From CAYZWU01 sp964482235 (GTDB lineage Bacteria; Planctomycetota; B15-G4; CAYZWU01): a stretch of 45,194 bases of DNA. A model generated the notes under the pieces. The model had not been told where the DNA came from and made no database searches. It saw only the letters and a list, made by a program, of their open reading frames with translations. The stretch is taken from assembly GCA_964482235.1 (NCBI GenBank), contig CAYZWU010000044.1:1-45194 (forward strand), read 5' to 3'. Positions within the stretch are counted from its first letter, which is position 1; every line of letters begins with the position of its first letter. A program made the translations under genes and the position numbers. Below, in pieces: positions 17,408 through 24,721 of the stretch.

Positions 17408-19600
17408 CTATGGCACTTTTACCGCAATGAAGCAGGACGCTCCTTTTTCGCCTCCCACCACGGCGCGGCCTTGACCCGCATCCCAGGATGCATCGGCCGG
17501 AAGGGGCGCCTCGCCCACGATGGCACCCGTGGCGGAATCGATGGTGCAGAGACGCTCCCTGGCCGGGACGGAAACCCAGAGGAGGCGGCCGTCGAGGCGG
17601 AGGTTTCCCGGATGCGGATGCTCATTCCCCAGACCAACGTCGCAGGTCCAGATTTTCTTCCCGCTGTCGGAGATCCCGTGAACACTGCGGTCCCAGGTGA
17701 GGGCGGCCATCTGCCTGTCGCCCAGGGGCGACAGCATTCTCACGGAGCTATCGAGGGACAGCGACCAGAGAAGATCGCCGGTATCGATCGTTCGACAGGA
17801 GACGGTTCCGTCCGATGAGCCGGTGTAGAGCCAGGGGCCGGAGGTCGTCAGATGGGTGTAGGCCGGCGGGGTGATCCCGCGCTTGCCGCGGAGCCGCCGC
17901 TTCCACCGCAGTTCGCCGTCCGCCCCGTAGGCGAAAAGACGCGATTCGCTGCTGATCGCCACCCCGTTCTCCCCCAGCGGTGCCAGCGCCTTGTTGACCC
18001 TGACGGTCTGTCTCGGAAAGGAGGCGCTGCACGACCCGTCCTCGAGGGAGAAGAGATCGAGCACGCCCTCGGGATCAAGGACGTAGATCCCCTTTTTCGT
18101 GCCGCGGAGCAGGCTTATGAAGCCCGGAGTGCCGATCTGCCAGAGCGGATCGCCGCCGGCCAGCGAGTAGCAGGCCAGGAGACCGTTGCCGCCCGATGAT
18201 TCCTTCGTGCGGGCCGTGAGGTATTCCCGGATCGATCGGGGGACTCTTTCATCCACTTCCTTCTGCGACCAGACGAGGAGGCGTTGGCCGACCAGCGCCA
18301 GCCTGGTGTACTGGCTCTCCGTGCTGGCTATCTTGACCTCCGAGCGCCCCACGATCGAGCCGTCCTTCATCGCATGCCAGGTCAGGAGGCCGTCCTGGCC
18401 GAGCACGCCGCATCGCTCTCTTGCCACCACGACCCGGTCCGCACTGCCGGCCCGCTTCCCGGACCAGGCCGCCTCGAGTTGCGGACTGGCAGCGGTGCGA
18501 TGCAGCGGTTCCGGCTGCGGCATCCCCTTCGAGAGGATACGTGCAACAAGACGCGACCGCGGCACGGAAAGGGCGGCGCAGTAGAGGGCCGTCCTGTAGG
18601 CCTCGTTGATGAGATCGCCGCCCATGAACTCCAGCGAGTCGGGCGAAGAAGGTACGATGTCGCCGAATCCACCGTTTCCCTGCTGCAGGTCGACGATCCT
18701 GTCGAGCACGCTGCTCTGATAGGCTTTCCATGTCTCCTCTCCGATCACCCTGGCAGCCAGGGCTCCGGTGAGCACGTGGATCGCCGGGCTGGCATGCCCG
18801 TCGGGGATGGAGTCGATGTTTCGGCGCAGGTAGCGAACGGCATTCCGGAACAGATCGGCATCCTTCTCTCCCAGCACGGTCAGGGCCAGGACGACACCGC
18901 TCGTCCGTCCCGCCTCGATGCCTTTTCGGTAGTAGGGACCGCCGTAGGGGAAGCCGCCGCTCGGCGCCTGCACCCGGCGCAGGAGAGACAGCCCGTCCTC
19001 GAGCACCTCCTCATCGACGGCCACTCCCTGCTCGCGGCACCCGCCAAGCGCGAAAAGCGCCCAGTAGGTCGTGACCACCAGCGTGGAAGGGTAGAAGTCG
19101 AGCCCCAGTGAAGAGCCGTGTCCCCAGCCGCCTTCGGCGTTCTGGCGATCCTCCATGCCCCGGGCGAGGTTCTCGAGGATCGCACGATCCGCCTTTCCGC
19201 GAACGGCGCGCTCCATCAGGTAAAGCGAGGAGAAGCCGCAGACCCAGTTGGCGAAGTGGTTGTATTCGAGCGGCAGGACGCGCGCGCCGGCCAGGTTCGA
19301 GACGCTCTGATCCAGCCTCCTCTCGAGTGAGTCGCATCCCTCGAGATCGGGATAGAGGAGTAGAAGATAGGCCAGAACCGCCTCGACGACGCGCTGCTTG
19401 GCGCCGCTGTTTCCGAGCAGGCCGGCAGGCCTGGACCACTCCTCCCCCTCCACCGTCTCGCGCAGCCAGGCGATCCCGCGGATCACGGTCTGGTCGCGGC
19501 TTTCCTCGGGCAAGGGCGGCAGGCCTGCGGGAACGGCGGCCAGGCCGAGCCAGATGAAGAGGGGAACGATGAGACCGCCCATCCTAGAGCGGTTCCTCAT
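17408..19600 (-). CDS. Secreted fusion of a prenyltransferase/squalene-oxidase-like toroid and a PQQ-type beta-propeller
   Basis: 730 aa with a signal peptide (about 8-26). Residues about 35-360 contain alpha/alpha-toroid repeats with the QxxxGGW/F signature of the prenyltransferase/squalene-oxidase repeat (DRQNAEGGWGHGS, RVQAPSGGFPYGG, LQQGNGGFGDI). No DxDD terpene-cyclase motif was seen, so it is likely a binding module. Residues about 385-730 are PQQ-like propeller blades (LLACYSLAGGDPLWQIG, LFAYGADGELRWKRRL, SDGTVSCRTIDTGDLLWSLS, SDSGKKIWTCDVG), which usually bind proteins or ligands without PQQ. The start at 19600 overlaps the upstream gene by 17 nt; ATG 19582 is possible. Ribosome sites are weak, consistent with translational coupling. 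Function unknown. Confidence 0.8.
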   Translation of the reverse strand: MRNRSRMGGLIVPLFIWLGLAAVPAGLPPLPEESRDQTVIRGIAWLRETVEGEEWSRPAGLLGNSGAKQRVVEAVLAYLLLLYPDLEGCDSLERRLDQSVSNLAGARVLPLEYNHFANWVCGFSSLYLMERAVRGKADRAILENLARGMEDRQNAEGGWGHGSSLGLDFYPSTLVVTTYWALFALGGCREQGVAVDEEVLEDGLSLLRRVQAPSGGFPYGGPYYRKGIEAGRTSGVVLALTVLGEKDADLFRNAVRYLRRNIDSIPDGHASPAIHVLTGALAARVIGEETWKAYQSSVLDRIVDLQQGNGGFGDIVPSSPDSLEFMGGDLINEAYRTALYCAALSVPRSRLVARILSKGMPQPEPLHRTAASPQLEAAWSGKRAGSADRVVVARERCGVLGQDGLLTWHAMKDGSIVGRSEVKIASTESQYTRLALVGQRLLVWSQKEVDERVPRSIREYLTARTKESSGGNGLLACYSLAGGDPLWQIGTPGFISLLRGTKKGIYVLDPEGVLDLFSLEDGSCSASFPRQTVRVNKALAPLGENGVAISSESRLFAYGADGELRWKRRLRGKRGITPPAYTHLTTSGPWLYTGSSDGTVSCRTIDTGDLLWSLSLDSSVRMLSPLGDRQMAALTWDRSVHGISDSGKKIWTCDVGLGNEHPHPGNLRLDGRLLWVSVPARERLCTIDSATGAIVGEAPLPADASWDAGQGRAVVGGEKGASCFIAVKVP

Positions 19601-20474
19601 CCAGAATCGTCCGGACCTCCTTGACGAACTTCTTGGCTCCAGCGCTTGGACCCTTGTCGGAGAGGTGGAGCGTGTAGATAGAATGCGTGCCTTCCTCCTC
19701 GGACGGCTCGGGCATCTCGGACGAAACGGAGACGCCGCCGCCGCTGAAGTCGCCGCTCAGAGCCTTGCGCTTGAGCCCGGCTAGGGGATCGGAACGAACG
19801 ACGGTGAACTTCAGGCTCTGCAGCCGATGCCTCGAGTCGAGGACGAATGCGGCCTCGAGTTTAAGGACCTGCGCCGACATGAGGGCAAGCTCCATTCCTC
19901 CGCCGCTGCTCTTCACCAGTCGACGGCTCAGCTGGCCCTTGAAGGTGATCGTGCCGCGCTCCTCGTCCAGCGCCGGTTCGAGCTTCGCCTTCTTGACAGC
20001 CCGGATCAGGCGATCGAGATCGAGAACGCCGGACAGATCCCCCGTCACCCGGTCCGTTGCCGGAGGCCGGTCCTCGTAGAACAACCGCGTGATCACCCGG
20101 TCGCCGTCGTCATAGAACGCCATCCTCGGCAGGGCCGGGTCCTTTGATAGGAGCACCAGCTCTTCCTCTGCCGTTCTCCAGATCTCGAGAGGACCGGTGA
20201 ATGGTTCGCCTCCTCCTCCGCCGCCACCGGCGACGATGACCGTGGTGCCGATGCCGGTCCCGTTCCCCCCCGGCTCCACGTTTTCGATTTTGGCCGCCAG
20301 GACGAAGGATCCCCTGTCGCGCAGGGCGCTCAGGGCGTCGACAAGCTTGTCCTCACTGATCCCGTGAGGATCCTGCGGCACGGCATCCCTGCCTGCCGCC
20401 GTCTCGAGCCCGACAGGCAAAGAAGCCGATGCTGCCAGTAGAAGGGCTGCCAGAGTGAATCGAACGATGTTCAT
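19584..20474 (-). CDS. Secreted protein of unknown function with a poly-glycine run
   Basis: 296 aa. Residues 1-28 are a signal peptide. After DPHGISEDKLVDALSALRDR and a strand region comes an unusual run of eight glycines (VIVAGGGGGGGGEPF, about residue 81-95), which looks like a flexible linker. The following region alternates strands (LEIWRTAEEELVLLSKD, RMAFYDDGDRVITRLFYED, GTITFKGQLSRRLV, HRLQSLKFTVVRSD), suggesting a beta-sheet domain of the kind that reads lipid or peptide ligands, but I recognise no family. AGGAA lies 7 nt before ATG 20474. It overlaps the toroid/propeller gene by 17 nt, so the two are made together and may form one exported complex, which is inference. Confidence 0.7.
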   Translation of the reverse strand: MNIVRFTLAALLLAASASLPVGLETAAGRDAVPQDPHGISEDKLVDALSALRDRGSFVLAAKIENVEPGGNGTGIGTTVIVAGGGGGGGEPFTGPLEIWRTAEEELVLLSKDPALPRMAFYDDGDRVITRLFYEDRPPATDRVTGDLSGVLDLDRLIRAVKKAKLEPALDEERGTITFKGQLSRRLVKSSGGGMELALMSAQVLKLEAAFVLDSRHRLQSLKFTVVRSDPLAGLKRKALSGDFSGGGVSVSSEMPEPSEEEGTHSIYTLHLSDKGPSAGAKKFVKEVRTILDEEPL

Positions 20475-20559
20475 CCCAGTTCCTTTCCTGCTTCCTGCGA
20501 TACGGCCGCGCCCCGGCCGGGCGTCAGTCGCCTGTGTACGGTAGAAGGTGGCCTCGAAC

Positions 20560-20588
20560 AGTATAGCGCAGTCGATCCGGATTGTGAC
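20560..20588 (-). promoter_or_regulatory. Promoter candidate for the two-gene unit 20474-17408
   Basis: On the minus strand GTCACA (20583-20588, four of six) is followed after exactly 17 nt by TATACT (20560-20565, five of six). The leader would be about 80 nt. It starts 3 nt after the stop of the GH2 gene, so the pair is probably transcribed separately from GH2. Confidence 0.4.
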
Positions 20589-20590
20589 AC

Positions 20591-23500
20591 CTACTCCTCA
20601 ATACCGGCGGCCTTGATCCCGATCTCGGCGGCCGAGGTCCAGGCGTTCCCGTTGACCTCGGAGAGGGCGACGAGGCGCAGGAAGCGGCCCTTCACGCTCC
20701 TGTCGAACTCGATGACCTGAAGGTCCGTCATATCAGGAAAGCGTCCGGCGGCCAGGGCCTTGCCCCAGTCCCTTCCGTCCCTGCTGATGTAGAGCTCGAA
20801 CCGGCCGATCCGTCCGTTCGCCTGCCCCTGCCTGGGGAGATAGGTGAACGCGGAGATTTCGTACATCTTCCCCATGTCAACCCGGATCTCGTGGGGATGC
20901 GACTTCTCGCCGCTCCCCCACTTCGTGTGCCAGTAGGTGGCTGCATCGCTGTCGATGGCTTTCACCGCCTCTCCTTCTCCCGGATGCTCGCTGTCGACGT
21001 GGATGACCTTCCAGACCGATCGGTCGACGAAGATCCCGAACTCCTTTTCCGCCGTCATGCTGGCGATCCTGCTCGGGGCAAAAGCTCGTGCCTTGACCGT
21101 GGCGCTTTGGTGCAGCGGGAAGGGGGCGTCGAAGAGCGGCGACTTCTCCGTCGGTTCGGAACCGTCGGTGGTGAAGCGGATCCGCGCCTCCCCGGACTCG
21201 CATGAGAGCTTCAGCAGTCCTCGAGGGCTGCGCACAATCGAGACGGGTGGAACGACGGGAGCCTCGATCCGGGCAAGCCGGGCGAGATCCCCGCAGCCGG
21301 GATCGCAGGGCCTCAGGCTGAAGCTGAAGGAAACGGGACGGCAGCGCAGGAGATACTTCCTCATCACCCCGGCCCCGCAGCTTGCGTTGCCCAGGCCGCA
21401 CTGCACATGGTCGATGGAAAGGATCGTCTCCCGGCGCGGATCGAGCTCGTTGATATGCCCGGCCGAGGCCAGATCTCCTGCCGTGAAATGCAGCGCCGAC
21501 ATGGAGAAGGTCTCTTCGGCCACGATCAGAACGCCGGCGCCGCTCCAGTCGGCGAGGACGGTCCAGCGGACACCCTCCCTGTTGCCGCATTCCTGCGGCT
21601 TGGGATAGGGAACGTAGAAGTCGGTCACGCTTCTCCGGTACCGCCCCACGGCAGCGCCGTGGCAGCGGTCCGCGTAGTTCTCGTGCGGTCCGCGGCCGAA
21701 CCACTCCACCTCCTCGAGCAGCCCGGAGAGGGTGAAGCGGACCCCGATCCTCGGGAGAACCGAAGGCGCCGATCGCGGTGTAACGGTGTTGTTCAGCACG
21801 ATCGTGCCGTTGCCGAGCACGGTGTAGATGCAGCGATAATCGAACAGGCAGCCCGCGTTCCCCCGAAAGGCTGCATCCGTCACGATCCGCACCGCTCCCG
21901 AAGGAAGCTCTAGCAGATCGAAGCGGACAGTCTGCCGCTTCATGCCGTTCAGCCCGGCGCGGATCCAGGCCGGGGCAAAGGGCTTGTCGTTGTCCAGGGG
22001 AGCGCGGAACAGGTTGAGCACCGGTCCGCCTTCACCTTGTGCGGATTTCTCGATGACGACCGTGCGTCCGAACACCAGCGACTCGATCAGGCCGGTGCTT
22101 CGATCGAATGCGACGGAGAATCCCTTGCCGGTCACGATGACACGGTCGTCCGACTCGGCGACATCCAGAGGAGGCAGGTCCGCAAGGTCCATTACCCGCG
22201 CCGGATGGGTCGGGAGGACGGCCTCTACCTCGTCCCACGCCACCACGTGTCCCTTGTCCGCCCACAGCGTGTCCTTCCGCAGGGCGAAGCTGACGCGCAG
22301 GTGATACTCGGCACCCGGCCTGGACTCAGGAAGCGTGAGAGGCAGGACGACGGTATGCTTTTCGCCTGAAGGGATATCGAGAGGGGCGATCACGCCCTGC
22401 TCGATGGCGCACCCGTCCTCGAGAAGCGTCCAGGCTGCATCGAAGGCGTTCACGTTGGTGAAGGAGAACTTGTTCCAGATCGCGACCGAACCCGGTGCCG
22501 GACCTTCGGCCGCAACGCTGACGTTCTGGTAGATCTTCTTCACCTCGAGCAGCTTGGGCGGCACCGACCGATCGGGAAAGACCAGCCCGTTGATGCAGAA
22601 GTTGCCGCTGTTGGGCCTGTCTCCGTAATCGCCGCCGTAGGCCCAGAACTCCCTTCCGTCGGGCCCTGTCTTGCGAAGGCCCTGGTCGACCCAGTCCCAG
22701 ATGCAGCCGCCGATCAGCGGATCAAAACTCTCGATGGCGTCCCAGTACTCCTTGAGATTCCCCACGGCGTTGCCCATGGCGTGGGCGTACTCGCAGATGA
22801 AGAACGGCTTCGGCGACTCGCTCCTGCCGCGCTGGATCAGCCAGGGAACAGAGACGTACATGGCGCTGTCCACGTCGGCCACGGAGTTCATCCGCTCGTA
22901 ATGGATCGGCCGCGTCGGATCGAGCCGCCGCACCACCTCGGCCGTGGCCTCGAAGTTGATCCCCGGCCCGGCCTCGTTGCCCAGCGACCATAAGATCACG
23001 CAGGGGTGGTTCTTGTCGCGCTCCACCATGGAGACGGTGCGGTCGATGTGGGCGGCCTGCCATGCCTTGGCGTGTCCGAGCGACTCCCTGCCGTAGCCCA
23101 TCCCGTGCGACTCGACATTCGCCTCGTCGATCACGAAGAGGCCGTAAAGATCGCAGAGCTCGTACCAGCGGGGATGGTTGGGATAGTGCGACGTGCGCAC
23201 CGTGTTGATGTTGTGGCGCTTCATCAGCTCGATGTCGCGGATCATCGACGCCTCGGTAACGGCGCGGCCGCGGTCCGGATCGTGCTCGTGACGGTTGACC
23301 CCCTTGAGGAGAACGGGAACACCGTTGACGAGGAGCCGGCGATCGCGGATCTCCACCTTCCGGAATCCGAAACGGCACTGCACCACCTCGATCTCGCGGT
23401 TGTCTCCATCGATCAGCGAGACAAGAACGGTGTACAGGCAAGGAAACTCGGGCGACCAGAGTTGCGGTTTTTTCACCGGCGCCTCGAAGGACGAGAGGGT

Positions 23501-24430
23501 GCTGCCCTCCCTGTCGAAGGTCGGGATCATGGTGGTCAGCAGGGGCGACTCCCCCACGACCTTGCCGTCGGGATCGATCAAGGTGATCTCGAGCCGGTGC
23601 GTCGCCGCGGTGTTGCCTTCGAAGCTTCGAGTCTCGGCCGTGATTTTCAGCAAGGCATCGGCGCAGGTTTCATCGAGATCGCTTCGCACGAAGAAGTCCC
23701 TCACGTGGACCTTGGGCGTGGAGAAGAGGAACACGTCGCGGTAGATGCCGCTCAGACGCCAGAAGTCCTGGTCCTCGAGGTAGCTCCCGTCGCACCACCG
23801 GTAGACCTCGGCGGCCACCACGTTTTCACCTTCGTTCAAAAAGGGCGTGATGCGGAACTCAGCCGGGGTCATGCTGCCCTGCGAGTAGCCCACCTTCTTC
23901 CCGTTGATCCAGAGGTAGAAGGCCGACTGCACGCCGGCGAAATGGATGAAGACCTCCCTCCCATGCTGCCAATCGGACGGCAGGCGGAAGGTCCGGCGAT
24001 ACGAGCCGACGGGGTTGTAGTCGTGCGGGATCCTCGGGGGATTCCTGGGGAAGGGATAGGTCACGTTGGTGTAGATCGGAATCCCGTAGCCGTGCATCTG
24101 CCAGTTCGACGGCACCGCGATCTCGCCCCAGGCGCTGTCATCGAAATGGACGTCATGGAAATCGATCGGGCGCTCGGCCGGCCGCCGGACCCAGTGGAAT
24201 TTCCACCTGCCGTTCAGGGAGAGGTGGAACGGCGATGCCTCGTTCGTACCGATCCTCGCCGACTCCTTGTCGGGGAAGGGGATTGCCGTGCAGCGGGCGC
24301 GCTCCTTGCCCTTGCTGAAGATTCCTGGGTTCTCCCAATCCGCCGTCTCGGATCCGTCCCGGGCAAGAAGAGCTGATGACAGGATGGCGGCAGCAACCAG
24401 AAATGCGGCCGGCCTGAAGGCGATGGTCAT
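20591..24430 (-). CDS. Secreted GH2 beta-galactosidase (LacZ-type) with CHB_HEX_C and F5/8-type C domains
   Basis: 1279 aa. Signal peptide at about 1-24. Then the LacZ order: sugar-binding jelly roll (FHLSLNGRWKFHWV, IAVPSNWQMHGYG), immunoglobulin-like domain, TIM barrel with acid/base Glu486 in ILWSLGNEAGPG and nucleophile Glu547 in FICEYAHAMGN, and the C-terminal beta-sandwich (EEVEWFGRGPHENYADR). Beyond the usual 1020 aa it carries a chitobiase-C-like module (EARIRFTTDGSEPTEKSPLF, about 1090-1140) and a discoidin/F5/8 type C domain to the end, both carbohydrate-binding. It releases beta-galactose from exported or extracellular glycans. I chose ATG 24430 (GAGGAG 7 nt upstream) over 24493, which would bury the signal peptide. 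Upstream lies the palindrome at 24501-24524. Confidence 0.93.
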   Translation of the reverse strand: MTIAFRPAAFLVAAAILSSALLARDGSETADWENPGIFSKGKERARCTAIPFPDKESARIGTNEASPFHLSLNGRWKFHWVRRPAERPIDFHDVHFDDSAWGEIAVPSNWQMHGYGIPIYTNVTYPFPRNPPRIPHDYNPVGSYRRTFRLPSDWQHGREVFIHFAGVQSAFYLWINGKKVGYSQGSMTPAEFRITPFLNEGENVVAAEVYRWCDGSYLEDQDFWRLSGIYRDVFLFSTPKVHVRDFFVRSDLDETCADALLKITAETRSFEGNTAATHRLEITLIDPDGKVVGESPLLTTMIPTFDREGSTLSSFEAPVKKPQLWSPEFPCLYTVLVSLIDGDNREIEVVQCRFGFRKVEIRDRRLLVNGVPVLLKGVNRHEHDPDRGRAVTEASMIRDIELMKRHNINTVRTSHYPNHPRWYELCDLYGLFVIDEANVESHGMGYGRESLGHAKAWQAAHIDRTVSMVERDKNHPCVILWSLGNEAGPGINFEATAEVVRRLDPTRPIHYERMNSVADVDSAMYVSVPWLIQRGRSESPKPFFICEYAHAMGNAVGNLKEYWDAIESFDPLIGGCIWDWVDQGLRKTGPDGREFWAYGGDYGDRPNSGNFCINGLVFPDRSVPPKLLEVKKIYQNVSVAAEGPAPGSVAIWNKFSFTNVNAFDAAWTLLEDGCAIEQGVIAPLDIPSGEKHTVVLPLTLPESRPGAEYHLRVSFALRKDTLWADKGHVVAWDEVEAVLPTHPARVMDLADLPPLDVAESDDRVIVTGKGFSVAFDRSTGLIESLVFGRTVVIEKSAQGEGGPVLNLFRAPLDNDKPFAPAWIRAGLNGMKRQTVRFDLLELPSGAVRIVTDAAFRGNAGCLFDYRCIYTVLGNGTIVLNNTVTPRSAPSVLPRIGVRFTLSGLLEEVEWFGRGPHENYADRCHGAAVGRYRRSVTDFYVPYPKPQECGNREGVRWTVLADWSGAGVLIVAEETFSMSALHFTAGDLASAGHINELDPRRETILSIDHVQCGLGNASCGAGVMRKYLLRCRPVSFSFSLRPCDPGCGDLARLARIEAPVVPPVSIVRSPRGLLKLSCESGEARIRFTTDGSEPTEKSPLFDAPFPLHQSATVKARAFAPSRIASMTAEKEFGIFVDRSVWKVIHVDSEHPGEGEAVKAIDSDAATYWHTKWGSGEKSHPHEIRVDMGKMYEISAFTYLPRQGQANGRIGRFELYISRDGRDWGKALAAGRFPDMTDLQVIEFDRSVKGRFLRLVALSEVNGNAWTSAAEIGIKAAGIEE

Positions 24431-24500
24431 GAACTTTCTCCTCGCTTTCAAAGGAAGGCTCCACGAAACGGATCCGAGTCCAGCACCGAGCATCCGGCAG

Positions 24501-24524
24501 TTCTTGCATTACATGATGCAAGAA
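24501..24524. promoter_or_regulatory. Perfect 9-bp inverted repeat, candidate activator/repressor site
   Basis: TTCTTGCAT (24501-24509), six spacer bases, then ATGCAAGAA (24516-24524). A 12-bp self-palindrome GCAGAGCTCTGC follows at 24527-24538. The repeat centre is about 155 nt upstream of the predicted sigma-54 start and 82 nt upstream of the GH2 start codon. It could be an enhancer-binding site for the first, an operator for the second, or both. Confidence 0.55.
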
Positions 24525-24640
24525 ATGCAGAGCTCTGCCCGGCAAGCCGAATCGGCGGCAGAAGGATATTCAACCTAACCCACTCTCATGAAACGAATTG
24601 AACGATACCGGATCGTGCGCCCTCAACGTGCCGTTCATTT

Positions 24641-24657
24641 TGGCACCTCAGTTGCAT
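24641..24657 (+). promoter_or_regulatory. Sigma-54 (RpoN) promoter
   Basis: TGGCAC, five bases, TTGCAT. The invariant GG (24642-24643) and GC (24654-24655) are separated by exactly ten bases, and the flanks match the known sigma-54 consensus (TGGCAC-N5-TTGCW). Transcription would begin near 24668, giving a 53-nt leader before ATG 24722. Such promoters need an AAA+ enhancer-binding protein; none is encoded in the window. Confidence 0.7.
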
Positions 24658-24721
24658 TTACAGGAATACGTTCTCAAGAAACCATGGCTCGTGCCGGATC
24701 CTAATGAGAAGGGAATACGAA

